DNA of 53,493 nt. It comes from Leptolyngbya sp. Prado105. Its GTDB lineage: Bacteria > Cyanobacteriota > Cyanobacteriia > Leptolyngbyales > Leptolyngbyaceae. Within the stretch, counting starts at the first letter, position 1. Every line of letters begins with the position of its first letter. Of this stretch, positions 10,033 through 19,173 are shown piece by piece. The position numbers were made by a program, and so were the translations under genes. The stretch covers positions 1 through 53,493 of the forward strand of contig JALOOO010000005.1 of assembly GCA_025454375.1 (NCBI GenBank), in the 5' to 3' direction. The notes under the pieces are model-generated. The model did not search any database and had not been told where the DNA came from. It saw nothing but the letters and a program-made list of their open reading frames with translations.

Positions 10033-11178
10033 GTGGGACTAGGCAAATGGGTCGGATTTCTGGCATTAGCGATCGCTCTTTATGTTCTGTGGGAGATCCG
10101 CCAGGTTTTGCTGTTAGTCTTTGCGGCAGTCGTGTTTGCAACGGCGTTGAATGCTCTGGTCAATTCCTTGAGACGGTTTGGACTGAAGCGAGGCGGAGCC
10201 GTTCTGGTTGCAATTTCGATGTTGATAACGGCGATGATTTTATTTGTGGCGTTGATTGTGCCGCCGTTTATTACGCAGTTTCAACAATTGATTGAACTGG
10301 TTCCGAGAGGACTCGATCGCGCTCAGGTCTGGGCAGAAGAGATGCAGAATATGCTACCGGGTGGCTCGGATCAATATCTTCCCGATGTGAATGAATTGGT
10401 TCGACAGGCACAGCCGCTTGCCACTCGACTTTTGAGTAATTTCTTTGCCATTTTCTCAAATGCGTTAACGGTTCTATTAAATATTTTGTTGGTGCTGATT
10501 TTGACGATTATGTTGTTGATTGATCCTCAATCTTATCGTCAAGGATTCATTGCTCTATTTCCGTCGTTTTATCGCCGACGTGCGGATCAGATTCTTTCAC
10601 TCTGCGAAGTTTCATTAGTTAACTGGGTGATTGGGATTTTGATCAATATGGTTGTGATCGGCTTAGTGAGCGGGACTGCGCTATTAATCTTGGGGGTGCC
10701 TCTGGTTCTAGCGAATGCGCTGCTCGCCGGATTATTAGAAGCGATTCCAAATGTGGGCCCTGTGTTGAGTGTGATCCCCCCGATCGCGGTTGCACTCCTT
10801 GATGCGCCTTGGAAAGCAGTCGCAGTTTTGATCCTTTACATTGTGATTCAACAGTTGGAGCAGTATTTGCTCGTGCCCTTTGTGATGTCGCGTCAGGTGG
10901 CAATTTTGCCTGCGGTGACCTTGATGTCTCAGGTTGTGTGTGCGATCTTCTTTGGGTTTATTGGATTGTTTTTGGCGATTCCGTTGGTGATTGTCGGGCA
11001 GATTTGGGTGCGAGAAGCGATCGTGCGCGATATTCTCGATCGCTGGCGCAAAGACCGTCTTGAAGCAGAAATTCTCGAACATGCTGGCGCAGAATTGCAA
11101 AAGCTTCCGGAGGCTGCGCCAGTTGTTTCTGCTTCAGAAGATAAAGATAAAACACCTGACGAAATGCAAGACAAATAA
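10033..11178 (+). CDS. AI-2E family transporter (PerM/YdiK type)
   Basis: About 381 residues with the typical plan of this family: paired N-terminal membrane helices (about 1-75), a soluble amphipathic segment (80-140: FITQFQQLIELVPRGLDRA), then five or so C-terminal helices containing the family text LLAGLLEAIPNVGPVLSVIPP and LEQYLLVPFVMSRQV. A charged tail follows. Members include exporters and the Na+/H+ antiporters; the substrate cannot be told from sequence. I chose GTG 10033 because a GAGG (10020-10023) sits nine bases upstream; a TTG at 10018 would add five residues. Transcribed alone. Confidence 0.88.
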   Translation: MGLGKWVGFLALAIALYVLWEIRQVLLLVFAAVVFATALNALVNSLRRFGLKRGGAVLVAISMLITAMILFVALIVPPFITQFQQLIELVPRGLDRAQVWAEEMQNMLPGGSDQYLPDVNELVRQAQPLATRLLSNFFAIFSNALTVLLNILLVLILTIMLLIDPQSYRQGFIALFPSFYRRRADQILSLCEVSLVNWVIGILINMVVIGLVSGTALLILGVPLVLANALLAGLLEAIPNVGPVLSVIPPIAVALLDAPWKAVAVLILYIVIQQLEQYLLVPFVMSRQVAILPAVTLMSQVVCAIFFGFIGLFLAIPLVIVGQIWVREAIVRDILDRWRKDRLEAEILEHAGAELQKLPEAAPVVSASEDKDKTPDEMQDK

Positions 11179-11370
11179 CCAACAGTCAATTCAGAGGTGT
11201 GGGTTGTTCTGCTGATTCGCGGGCGGAAGTCAACGGAGTGATCGACACAAAATTTTGAACACATGCCTACCGAGTTCTATCTCCGTTCTTCAATCCTCCA
11301 AATTTCAATCGCTTACGCCTATCTGATTTGTTTCCGAACAAGGTCGATCCCTCGACCCTGCTCTTGAGCA

Positions 11371-12873
11371 CTACTCAACTACATCTTCTCGCTCAATCTC
11401 GTGTTCCTCTTGCTGTCTTGCCCGACTCCCCGCCAGCGCTACACTAATCGCATCCAAAACCCGCGCCACCGGAATCACCTCCATCCCCACATCTCCATAA
11501 CTCGCGCCCTTCGGCACGATCGCTTTCTTAAATCCAAGTTTCGCCGCCTCTTTCAGCCGCAATTCCGTCTGAGAAACCGGACGCACCTGCCCCCCCAATC
11601 CGACCTCTCCAATCAAAACAGTGTAAGGATCAACGATCCGATCGCGGAAACTCGCTGCAACCGCAACCGCAACTCCTAAATCCGCCGCAGGCTCCCCAAC
11701 ATTCAGCCCACCCGACGAGGCGACATAAGCATCCAGCTTCGAGAGCGGAATTCCAACCCGTTTTTCAAGAACAGCCAGGATTTGTAAAAGTCGGTTGTAC
11801 TCAATTCCAGTCGTCGATCGACGAGGCGAACTATAACTCGTCGCACTGACTAATGCCTGCAATTCCACCACAATTGGACGAGTTCCCTCACAAGCAACGA
11901 TCGTTGCCGTTCCCGTCGCCGCCTCATCTCGACTGCCTAAAAACAATTCCGACGGATTCAGCACTTCTTGCAACCCTTGATCGACCATTTCAAATACGCC
12001 GATCTCATGAGTCGCACCAAATCGATTCTTCACCGATCGCAATAATCGATGACTCGCAAAGCGATCGCCTTCAAAATACAGCACGGTATCGACCAAGTGT
12101 TCTAGAACTTTTGGACCTGCGATCGCGCCTTCTTTAGTCACATGCCCGACAATAAACAGCGTAATATTCTGCCGTTTCGCTACCTGCATTAGCACCGACG
12201 TACATTCGCGCACCTGTGAAACCGATCCTGGAGCCGAAGTCAGCGCACTATAATACAACGCTTGAATACTATCGATAATCGCCACTCTCGGCTTTAGCGA
12301 TTCCAACTCCGCCAAAATCGTATCCAAATCAATTTCCGGCAATAGATGCAGACTGCCCTGCTCCTCAGAATTCTCTAAAAGTTCAGTTTCTTCATCCGTC
12401 GCCTGCTTCCCAACGCCAAGCCGTTGCGCCCGAAGTTTCACCTGCCGTCCAGATTCCTCCGCACATACATAGAGCGTTCGATATCTTGTCGCTAATCGAT
12501 TCGCCGTTTGCAGCAGCAACGTCGATTTGCCGATCCCCGGATCGCCTCCAATCAGCACCAGCGATCCCGGCACGATCCCGCCGCCCAAAACTCGATCGAG
12601 TTCCACATATCCCGAACCTAATCGATCCTGAGCCGTATCCGAAATCTCATCCAATTTTAATGAAGCGATCGCCCGCGCTGGAGTGTCGGATTTATTTCTT
12701 GTCGTTGTTCCTCTTAACCGTGTCATCTGAGCCGTTGTTGCAGATGTGGCAGCCGGACGAGAAACCTGTTCCTCTAGAGAATTCCAAGTCGAGCAACTGG
12801 GACACCGCCCGAAATGTTGAGGAAATTCCGCTGCACATTCATTACAAACAAACGTCGATCGTACTTTAGGCAT
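11371..12873 (-). CDS. radA: DNA repair protein RadA
   Basis: About 500 residues. RadA (Sms) is a RecA-like branch-migration helicase acting in homologous recombination. It starts with a four-cysteine zinc finger (CNEC...CPSC), then Walker A GGDPGIGKSTLL, a Walker B-like VAIIDSIQALY, the RadA-specific KNRFG motif and a C-terminal Lon-protease-like domain (SGGLNVGEPAADLGVAVA, IGEVGLGGQVRPV). All hallmarks are intact. A start two codons earlier (12879, MQMPKV) is possible; MPKVRST fits the family better. It is divergent from rpaB over 173 bases. A small hairpin (GGTCGA/TCGACC) near 11342-11357 lies just past the stop but has no T-run. Confidence 0.96.
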   Translation of the reverse strand: MPKVRSTFVCNECAAEFPQHFGRCPSCSTWNSLEEQVSRPAATSATTAQMTRLRGTTTRNKSDTPARAIASLKLDEISDTAQDRLGSGYVELDRVLGGGIVPGSLVLIGGDPGIGKSTLLLQTANRLATRYRTLYVCAEESGRQVKLRAQRLGVGKQATDEETELLENSEEQGSLHLLPEIDLDTILAELESLKPRVAIIDSIQALYYSALTSAPGSVSQVRECTSVLMQVAKRQNITLFIVGHVTKEGAIAGPKVLEHLVDTVLYFEGDRFASHRLLRSVKNRFGATHEIGVFEMVDQGLQEVLNPSELFLGSRDEAATGTATIVACEGTRPIVVELQALVSATSYSSPRRSTTGIEYNRLLQILAVLEKRVGIPLSKLDAYVASSGGLNVGEPAADLGVAVAVAASFRDRIVDPYTVLIGEVGLGGQVRPVSQTELRLKEAAKLGFKKAIVPKGASYGDVGMEVIPVARVLDAISVALAGSRARQQEEHEIEREDVVE

Positions 12874-13029
12874 TTGCAAAAGTTAATGATAAATTGCGTG
12901 TAAACGTTATCAAAGCTTAAGAAAGCTTGAAGCTCAGCCATAATAGGCATTTGATGCCCTGAAAATTAAAAAGTGAGCTACTATCTCCATAATAAAAGTT
13001 GGAAAAATTAACGACTACGGATTTGACTT

Positions 13030-13034
13030 AAGGA
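13030..13034 (+). promoter_or_regulatory. Ribosome binding site deciding the GTG start of rpaB
   Basis: AAGGAG ending at 13034 lies 12 bases before GTG 13047. It supports the GTG as the true start, since no in-frame ATG lies in front of the receiver domain. Two CATAAT sequences upstream (near 12939 and 12991) are possible -10 boxes. Confidence 0.6.
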
Positions 13035-13046
13035 GTATTACAAATC

Positions 13047-13778
13047 GTGGAAAGTCATAAAGAAAAAATTCTGGTTGTAGACGACGAAGCAAGTATCCGT
13101 CGCATTCTAGAAACTCGGCTCTCAATGATCGGTTACGACGTAGTAACAGCCGCAGATGGTGAAGAAGCCCTCGACACCTTCCGCAACGCTGATCCCGACC
13201 TCGTCGTGCTTGATGTCATGATGCCAAAGCTCGATGGCTACGGCGTTTGCCAAGAACTTCGCAAAGAATCCGATGTCCCGATCATCATGCTCACCGCATT
13301 AGGTGACGTTGCCGATCGTATCACCGGACTTGAACTTGGCGCAGATGATTATGTCGTCAAGCCTTTTTCCCCTAAAGAACTCGAAGCCCGAATTCGCTCT
13401 GTTCTACGTCGTGTAGACAAAACAGGAGTAACCGGGATCCCCAGTTCTGGCGTAATCCATATCAACAGCATCCGCATTGATACCAATAAACGCCAAGTTT
13501 ACAAAGGTGACGAACGGATTCGCTTAACTGGCATGGAGTTCAGCCTGCTCGAACTTCTAGTCAGCCGCTCTGGAGAACCCTTTTCTCGATCTGAAATTCT
13601 CCAAGAAGTTTGGGGCTACACTCCTGAGCGTCACGTAGACACCCGCGTTGTAGATGTCCATATCTCTCGCCTCCGTGCAAAACTCGAAGACGACCCAAGC
13701 AATCCAGAACTGATCCTCACGGCACGTGGAACAGGCTACCTCTTCCAACGCATTCTCGAACCCGGAGAAGAACTCTAA
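13047..13778 (+). CDS. rpaB: OmpR-family response regulator RpaB
   Basis: 243 residues: receiver domain with phospho-acceptor Asp in VVLDVMMPKLDG, conserved Thr (IMLTA) and Lys (VVKPF), and a C-terminal winged helix (MEFSLLELLVSRSGEPFSR, HVDTRVVDVHISRLRAKLE in parts). The text closely fits RpaB (Ycf27), the essential cyanobacterial regulator that binds HLR1 sites, represses high-light genes in low light and controls photosystem I genes; its kinase is NblS/Hik33, which is not in this window. GTG start with a good Shine-Dalgarno. It is divergent from radA and convergent with the GH5 gene. An imperfect GC-rich hairpin near 13782-13814 could end the transcript. Confidence 0.94.
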   Translation: MESHKEKILVVDDEASIRRILETRLSMIGYDVVTAADGEEALDTFRNADPDLVVLDVMMPKLDGYGVCQELRKESDVPIIMLTALGDVADRITGLELGADDYVVKPFSPKELEARIRSVLRRVDKTGVTGIPSSGVIHINSIRIDTNKRQVYKGDERIRLTGMEFSLLELLVSRSGEPFSRSEILQEVWGYTPERHVDTRVVDVHISRLRAKLEDDPSNPELILTARGTGYLFQRILEPGEEL

Positions 13779-13818
13779 ATTGAGTGTTGGCGAGGAACTG
13801 TCCCCGCCCCACTTAAAA

Positions 13819-15135
13819 TTAACGAGACTGCGCTTGCACAGGTTGAACGGGGAGCAATTGATTGAGTAACGCTTGCTTCGGTTGATCGATCGCGACCCAA
13901 TCATCCTTTAAGATCCCACCAGTATCCTGGCTATTCGGATTCCAACTCCAATAGGCAAATCCCAATTGGTTGCGCTTCAAGTAATCGACAAATCGACGCT
14001 GCCAAATTCCCTCTTTCGATTTCTCATCAATCTGCCGCCCGCCGAATTCCCCTACAAAAATCGGCGCAATCTTTTGACGTGCAATATAAAAGAATCCTTG
14101 CTCCCACCGCGTTGTCATATTACGTGGGAAGTCGATCGCACTAAACCAAGGCTGCTTAAAGACTCCTTCCCCATATTCGTGCGGCGAGTAGACTACTCGA
14201 TTTCGCACCGCCAAACGAACTGGAAATCGCTTCACTCCTTCTAAATTGCCGCCCATCCAGTGCTTCAATCTCTGTCCTGGCACATTATTCTCAACGCCTT
14301 CAACCACGATTAACCAATTGCGGTTCACCTTTAAAATGGCATTTCCAGCCCGTTCCGCCGCCAATCGCCAATCCGTTGCTTTATCGCCTGTCCCCCAACT
14401 TGCTTTCCCATGCGGCTCATTCTTCAAATCCGCCCCGATCACATTCGACTGATTCTTATACCGTTCTGCCAGTATCGTCCAAGTTGAGATCCAATCCTCT
14501 TCTGTAAACCCATCCCCATACCAAAGCTCGGGAATGCGCTGATTATTTAACCGATGGCTATCGAGCAGCACCATCAACCCTTGCCGCCCCGCCTCTTGAA
14601 TCACAGCATCCATCACCTCGATCGGCTTTTTCCCCTGTAATTCCCGATTACTCCCAATCTCAAAATTAATTCCACTCACCTCAGGTGCTCGCAAGCCTTG
14701 CACCGAGTAAGGCAAGCGAATCACGTTGTATCCCAGCCCTTTAATCTGAGCCAGCATCTCCTTATAATCCCGCACCCAAAGTCCGTGAGGTGAATTTGTC
14801 TCCGTCTCAAGCCCAAACCAATTCACACCCTGAAGCACGACAGGTCGCTTTGTCGCATCCAAAATTTCAGCCCCTCGCGTCGAAAGCGGAGGTTGAATTT
14901 GCGAAGTCGTTTGAGCTACAGAAGGCAGCAATTCAGGTATAGCAAAACTAAAAAGAATGGCAGCGATCGCAGAAACACAAAAAATCGCATAGAGCAGTTT
15001 ACGGCTCAATCGTCGATACTGAACCGACTGGGCTAAGAGTCCACGCAGTTTGGTGATAAAGCCGTCAATTTGCTGATTGAGTCTCATCATTTCGGGAATG
15101 TTTGAAAAAGGAAACTTGATAAAGCGGAGGAACAC
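13819..15135 (-). CDS. Glycoside hydrolase family 5, membrane-anchored endoglucanase-like
   Basis: 438 residues from GTG 15135 (ATG 15090 is an alternative start that keeps the membrane segment). A cytoplasmic N-terminus is followed by one membrane helix (about 47-70) and a TIM-barrel GH5 domain (about 88-420). Visible motifs: VLQGVNWFGLET at strand 1, RLPYS, LLDSHR, the acid/base Glu in LKNEPHG (E240), SPHEYG (319-322) and the nucleophile Glu in FVGEFGGR (E363). The domain resembles cellulase A-type endo-beta-1,4-glucanases, though beta-mannan or mixed-linkage activity cannot be excluded. The anchor suggests periplasmic action on a glucan in or leaving the envelope. It lies about 2.4 kb before the cellulose-type operon, in the opposite direction. 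Confidence 0.9.
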   Translation of the reverse strand: MFLRFIKFPFSNIPEMMRLNQQIDGFITKLRGLLAQSVQYRRLSRKLLYAIFCVSAIAAILFSFAIPELLPSVAQTTSQIQPPLSTRGAEILDATKRPVVLQGVNWFGLETETNSPHGLWVRDYKEMLAQIKGLGYNVIRLPYSVQGLRAPEVSGINFEIGSNRELQGKKPIEVMDAVIQEAGRQGLMVLLDSHRLNNQRIPELWYGDGFTEEDWISTWTILAERYKNQSNVIGADLKNEPHGKASWGTGDKATDWRLAAERAGNAILKVNRNWLIVVEGVENNVPGQRLKHWMGGNLEGVKRFPVRLAVRNRVVYSPHEYGEGVFKQPWFSAIDFPRNMTTRWEQGFFYIARQKIAPIFVGEFGGRQIDEKSKEGIWQRRFVDYLKRNQLGFAYWSWNPNSQDTGGILKDDWVAIDQPKQALLNQLLPVQPVQAQSR

Positions 15136-15574
15136 TGCACGATTGAATCTGAACTAGCGATCGCGAAAACGCTCAGGTCTAAAATACTCTTCCACCCCTG
15201 ACGCGATACTCAGACAAAAGTCTCATCTTTAAGTATAAATTTCTCGTGAATTACTGAAATCGTGAAATAAAGTTCACCCAGTTCAGGGATTCTACTCCGA
15301 AGGTTCAAACCTTTGTCGCAAAATGATTTTTGCCGAAGCTCATGAAAAAGCAACCGCATTTTTACAGAAACTTTTCCGTGTTTTGGCGATTCTTCATCAG
15401 ATTTACACCCGTTTTCCCGCTTAAACGGATTAAGGTTAGTAGCAATAAGTAATACTCCTGAGTCCCGTGGCTTGCTTTGACTCGATTCAAATTGCGAATC
15501 TTGCGACTTGCGACTCAAAGAAATTACTGACCTTACCCAGTTGTTTGTAACCAAGATACTCAGAACCGTCACTT
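15136..15574. other. Intergenic region between the GH5 gene and the coiled-coil membrane protein gene
   Basis: 439 bases without a supportable gene. It holds the divergent promoter region. Short direct repeats GCGACTT/GCGACTC occur near 15500-15515. No strong hairpin, RNA gene or consensus promoter could be assigned. Confidence 0.5.
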
Positions 15575-16330
15575 ATGTCTTCACTTGCAAAACTCTTCGT
15601 ACCTGCTGTCCTTACTGCTGGAGCGGTCTTCTCAGCCTTCGCGATTCCTCTAACGCTATATGGTTCACACCCCCTTGCCATCCAACTCAAGGAGGAACGT
15701 GTGTTCGAGGGACCCTTGAGAGACGTTGCGCCTCCTTATCTTGCGATCGCTGGCTTTCTCAGCTTTGGAACGAGCCTAACCGTTTGTGCCGCTCTCGGCT
15801 GGAGACGGGCTATCCAAGACGCAGAATTCGCCGACGCGCAACTTCTAGCCGCAGAGAAACAACTGAAGCAAAAAGAAGCTCAGTTACAAGACACACTAAT
15901 GTCTGAAGCTTATCTGACAGATTCTGGGTTGAAATTTTTCCTAGATGAAGACATGCCGATCCCGACTGCTGGAGCCGCGAAGTCTGTCATCCTGCAACCC
16001 ACTACACCTACCCATAGGGAAAAGTTCTCCACAAATTCAATGTCCCAAGCGCGAACGACTGCACCCCTTCATGCAGCACAAGCCTATCTAGGCTTCTCAC
16101 GTCCGACTTCTGCCGCTCAGCCTAGCACAGCTTCCAATGAAGCGGATGCGATCGCCAAAATGCAAAACCTCCAAAGCCAACTTCAACAAATCATGGCTGA
16201 GATTGAAACTATTCAAAGCACCCTGCGGGTTGAATCTACTTCTCCCTCAGCAACCGCAACAAATGCCCCCTTAAACCATCTCGCTCAGCGCTTCCAAGCA
16301 CTTGATCCAGCTTGGACAGTTCAGAAGTAA
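15575..16330 (+). CDS. Two-helix membrane protein with coiled coil, unknown function
   Basis: 251 residues, not matched to a named family. Two membrane helices (about 8-30 and 54-75) are followed by a basic WRR turn and a charged helix (80-110, KQLKQKEAQLQ) predicted to be a coiled coil. A Ser/Thr/Pro/Ala-rich linker (135-185) leads to a second heptad-like helix (188-215, MQNLQSQLQQIMAEIETIQ) and a short tail. The plan suggests a membrane-tethered scaffold or envelope protein. It lies between the GH5 gene and a lipoprotein gene near the cellulose-type operon, so a surface role is possible but not shown. Convergent with the lipoprotein gene. Confidence 0.65.
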   Translation: MSSLAKLFVPAVLTAGAVFSAFAIPLTLYGSHPLAIQLKEERVFEGPLRDVAPPYLAIAGFLSFGTSLTVCAALGWRRAIQDAEFADAQLLAAEKQLKQKEAQLQDTLMSEAYLTDSGLKFFLDEDMPIPTAGAAKSVILQPTTPTHREKFSTNSMSQARTTAPLHAAQAYLGFSRPTSAAQPSTASNEADAIAKMQNLQSQLQQIMAEIETIQSTLRVESTSPSATATNAPLNHLAQRFQALDPAWTVQK

Positions 16331-16332
16331 CC

Positions 16333-16366
16333 AAAAAAGGCATTTAAGCAAGTGTGCTTGAATGCC
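16333..16366 (-). terminator. Intrinsic terminator for the lipoprotein gene
   Basis: GGCATTTAAGCA (16339-16350) pairs with TGCTTGAATGCC (16355-16366) with one wobble and a 4-base loop. Six A precede it on the plus strand (16333-16338), giving six T after the stem on the minus strand. It lies about 93 bases past the end of the minus-strand lipoprotein gene. Confidence 0.7.
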
Positions 16367-16458
16367 CAGTAACTTCTTCAATTCAAAGGCTCCATTTCTA
16401 GCAGCCTTGAGAGGGACGATACGCTGATCATGAAGTAAAAAACTTGATCGAACTAGCA

Positions 16459-17154
16459 TTAACGCATCAATGCTTTTGCTGGAATCGCAGCATCAGTCTG
16501 CTCCTTCACATCAGTTGCTTTATTCACGGGCTGAACTGCAACCTTCACAACTGTTATATCAGTTTTTTGAGTCGCGACTTTAGTAGTTGGCGGCTCGATC
16601 GAAATGAACTGTTCCGTCTGTAAATAGCTTTTCCCATCTGCGGTGAACTGCACACTCGTCGCTTGATTTCCTTCTTTCGATTGAACCTCGATCGAACTTC
16701 CTGATGGATCAGTGACTGCTAGAAACCGCACTTGATTATCGGGTTGAAGTTTGAGGGCTAATGCTTGATTACTCTGCTGCCAAGTCTCCAAAGCTCCATT
16801 CTTAGAGGACTGCAAAAGATTCAGTAAGGTCTGCCATTTCCCTTTTTCAACGCTCACTTGATCCCTTGCTAGGATCGAGTAAGACCGTTCAGAAGCGATT
16901 TTTGCATCTCGTCCCGGAATTTGCAGTGCCCGGATTGCTTGAACTGTAATCAGAGTCTGTTCTGGCAAATTCGTTTGACCTGAAACTCTGTAAACGCCTG
17001 GTTCTCCGGTCGCCTCAACCTGCATCGATAAATTCGTTGCAGGTTGTTGAGAACTGCCAAGGAACGGAATTTGGGCACAGCCTGTACAGAGAATCAGCAA
17101 CGAGATCAGTGTGCTACTCGCACATTTACGGAGAAACGTTTGAAACCTTTTCAT
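16459..17154 (-). CDS. Putative lipoprotein, unknown function
   Basis: 231 residues. The N-terminus has a basic start, a hydrophobic stretch and a lipobox-like ILCTGCAQ, so Cys-26 is the probable lipid-attachment site (the -3 residue is Cys, not the usual Leu). The mature part looks beta-rich: VEATGEPGVYRVSGQTNLPEQT reads like a small Ig-like or carbohydrate-module fold (split here as EPGVYRVSGQTNLP). The C-terminal 50 residues are Thr/Val/Lys-rich and low in complexity. It is divergent from the cellulose-type operon across 397 bases, so a shared control region is possible. No function can be assigned. Confidence 0.65.
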   Translation of the reverse strand: MKRFQTFLRKCASSTLISLLILCTGCAQIPFLGSSQQPATNLSMQVEATGEPGVYRVSGQTNLPEQTLITVQAIRALQIPGRDAKIASERSYSILARDQVSVEKGKWQTLLNLLQSSKNGALETWQQSNQALALKLQPDNQVRFLAVTDPSGSSIEVQSKEGNQATSVQFTADGKSYLQTEQFISIEPPTTKVATQKTDITVVKVAVQPVNKATDVKEQTDAAIPAKALMR

Positions 17155-17551
17155 AGCTCATCAGGGGTAGAGGGCGGTCGTCTAGCGATCGCAAAATTTT
17201 AGCCAACATCCTTATTCATTCCCTGACAGCTTAGGGGACTCACATTTTCAAATCTCAAGGACACTTCAAACATCGTCCAAATAATTGTGCCATTTTTTAC
17301 CAGCCAAGTTAAAAGGGTAATACGCAGAGAAAGATTAAGGTTTCATTCCGAAATTCTGCGGGAACTCTAAGCACGGGAAAAGCTGATACAAGTCATGGTA
17401 CTGAACTCAGTTTTCCAGAAGCCGCAGGGTTCATCCAGATGGGTAATCAATATTACCTATATTTTGCGAGATTACTTAGAACAGGCTTCGTATCCGTCCA
17501 AGTTGAACCACTAAAAACCTGTCTATCGAGCCAATATGGTGTGGGTGAAGC
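17155..17551. other. Divergent control region upstream of the cellulose-type operon
   Basis: 397 bases between the lipoprotein gene and the operon. It contains the inverted repeat at 17442-17457. I looked for a c-di-GMP riboswitch and did not find its conserved core. No clear -35/-10 pair could be fixed. Confidence 0.5.
17442..17457. promoter_or_regulatory. Inverted repeat GGTAAT-N4-ATTACC, possible operator
   Basis: A perfect 6-bp dyad, GGTAAT (17442-17447) and ATTACC (17452-17457), lies about 95 bases before the first operon gene and is followed by TATATTTTG. A dimeric regulator site is plausible; the size would also fit a small mRNA hairpin. Confidence 0.4.
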
Positions 17552-19159
17552 ATGTCAGATCTATCCCGGTTTCCTAAATTAATTTCTCTCGTGTCTTGGG
17601 TCGCCTTCTCGTCGATTGTGACGGTACTTGCTGCGAATGCGAGTCCCAGCAATCCAACCGAAGCAAATTCCTCAACCTCCAAGTCTCCTCAAAAGATTGC
17701 CGCCGTTTCTCAACCCAGCCAGCCATCTGCGCTGATCAAGAAATCGCAACCCATGAGTCAGAGCGAAGCAGACTTGATCCAACAATTATCAGGTCAAGCA
17801 ACATCCGTGAAGTCCATTGCGACCTCAACGCCTAGCTTCACCCCTCCAACTGCCGAAACCGCTCCAATATCTGCGATCGAGATAAATCAAAGCAGCCAAC
17901 GTTCTGAGCCGAATCAACCGTCCTTAGTTGCTTCTACTCTCTCTAGCAGTGACGTAGGGACAAACTTAATTTCCAATCAACGCCTTAAGGCTCCAACCTC
18001 ATCGATTCGAGGTATTAGCCCAGACGCATTTAAGACTCCGATCGCATTTCAATCGACTGCAACACCTACAGAAATCACAACGACCCAGAATAAAACAGCC
18101 TTTCTCGCACAATCCGGTCGCAATGCTGATACTTTAGGCAGATCAAATCGTCCCTTAATTCGTAGTACAGCGCTCACTCCTCCAAGTTTGACATTTCAGG
18201 GTGTCTACCTGCATCAAGGTGACCAAACCTCAGCACGGGCAAGACTTTATGGAATATATCCATTAAGTCCAAGTGCCTTAGTTGGAGCATCGATAGATGT
18301 GACAACAGGTCGAGGGTTCACAGATACGCCAGACGATGGCTTTAATGTCAACGAACTGTACTTTGCAACTTCGCCGCGCGACATTCCCAACTTGCGGTTT
18401 GTGGTTGGTCAAATTGATCTCACTTCTTATTTCGATCGCAATAGCTTTGCAAAAGACGGGGCAACTCACTTCTTCAATCCAATTTTTCAAACCAATCCAG
18501 CCCTCAGTGCAACAGGGATTGCATCTCGTCCCGGCGCACTCGTCAACTTCAGCCTGAGCGACAACATCGAAGCAAAAGCTGCTGTGTTCTCCTCCTCAAA
18601 AGGATTAAGTGATTTTGCATTAGATGGCTTTGCTGGTGAATTAGGAGTTCGCTACGGCAATCTAATCGTGCGTGGCACATACGCAACGGATCGCGATTCT
18701 GGTTCAAACAGTGGGTTTCAAGAAATCTTCCAACTGAGCCGAGGCGGAGGTCAAACTGGATTGCTAAGAGGCGATCGAGAACAAGCCTACGGTGTCAATG
18801 CGGAAGTCTTCATTCCTAACCTGAAGATGGGAATCTTTGGGCGGTATGGACGCTATAACAACCTTGACCTAGATGAAAGTGGCGACACCTTCAGTGGGGG
18901 CATCACCTTCCTCGACCTATTCAGTCCTGACGATCGTTTAGGACTAGCTTATGGTCGTGCTTTATCGAATGACACACTTAGACGCAATAGTGGTGACGAA
19001 GTGCCAGATGCTTTGGAGTTGTTCTACGACTTCAAACTTCTGTCAAACTTACGTGTGGGCTTTTCTGTCCAACAGCGTAATAACTTCTCAGAAACTATTG
19101 CGGGTGTTCGTGTGAAGACCGAATTTGATGTAACACCCAGAGGAAGACTGGTTCAATAA
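17552..19159 (+). CDS. Outer-membrane beta-barrel protein (OprB-like), first gene of cellulose-type operon
   Basis: 535 residues. An N-terminal signal peptide (hydrophobic 9-27, then ANASPS) is followed by about 170 residues of Ser/Thr/Gln/Pro-rich linker and then a beta-barrel domain (about 210-535) of alternating hydrophobic strands and polar loops, e.g. GVYLHQGDQTSARARLYGIY (20 residues) and LRVGFSVQQRNNFSETIAGV. The last strand ends in KTEF before a short PRGRLVQ tail. The overall look is that of the carbohydrate-selective OprB-type porins. As the next gene (14 bases on) is a TPR protein lacking a barrel, this is the best candidate for the outer-membrane pore that BcsC normally supplies by itself (inference). 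Confidence 0.75.
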   Translation: MSDLSRFPKLISLVSWVAFSSIVTVLAANASPSNPTEANSSTSKSPQKIAAVSQPSQPSALIKKSQPMSQSEADLIQQLSGQATSVKSIATSTPSFTPPTAETAPISAIEINQSSQRSEPNQPSLVASTLSSSDVGTNLISNQRLKAPTSSIRGISPDAFKTPIAFQSTATPTEITTTQNKTAFLAQSGRNADTLGRSNRPLIRSTALTPPSLTFQGVYLHQGDQTSARARLYGIYPLSPSALVGASIDVTTGRGFTDTPDDGFNVNELYFATSPRDIPNLRFVVGQIDLTSYFDRNSFAKDGATHFFNPIFQTNPALSATGIASRPGALVNFSLSDNIEAKAAVFSSSKGLSDFALDGFAGELGVRYGNLIVRGTYATDRDSGSNSGFQEIFQLSRGGGQTGLLRGDREQAYGVNAEVFIPNLKMGIFGRYGRYNNLDLDESGDTFSGGITFLDLFSPDDRLGLAYGRALSNDTLRRNSGDEVPDALELFYDFKLLSNLRVGFSVQQRNNFSETIAGVRVKTEFDVTPRGRLVQ

Positions 19160-19173
19160 TTCACCTGAATTTC

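Noticed and set aside
11179-11370. tRNA or other RNA gene after the AI-2E-type permease
   Set aside because: No TTCGA T-loop, no acceptor stem or CCA end, and no terminator could be found.
17155-17551. c-di-GMP riboswitch before the cellulose-type operon
   Set aside because: The region AGCACGGGAAAAGC resembles part of a GEMM core but the remaining conserved loop and receptor sequences are missing.
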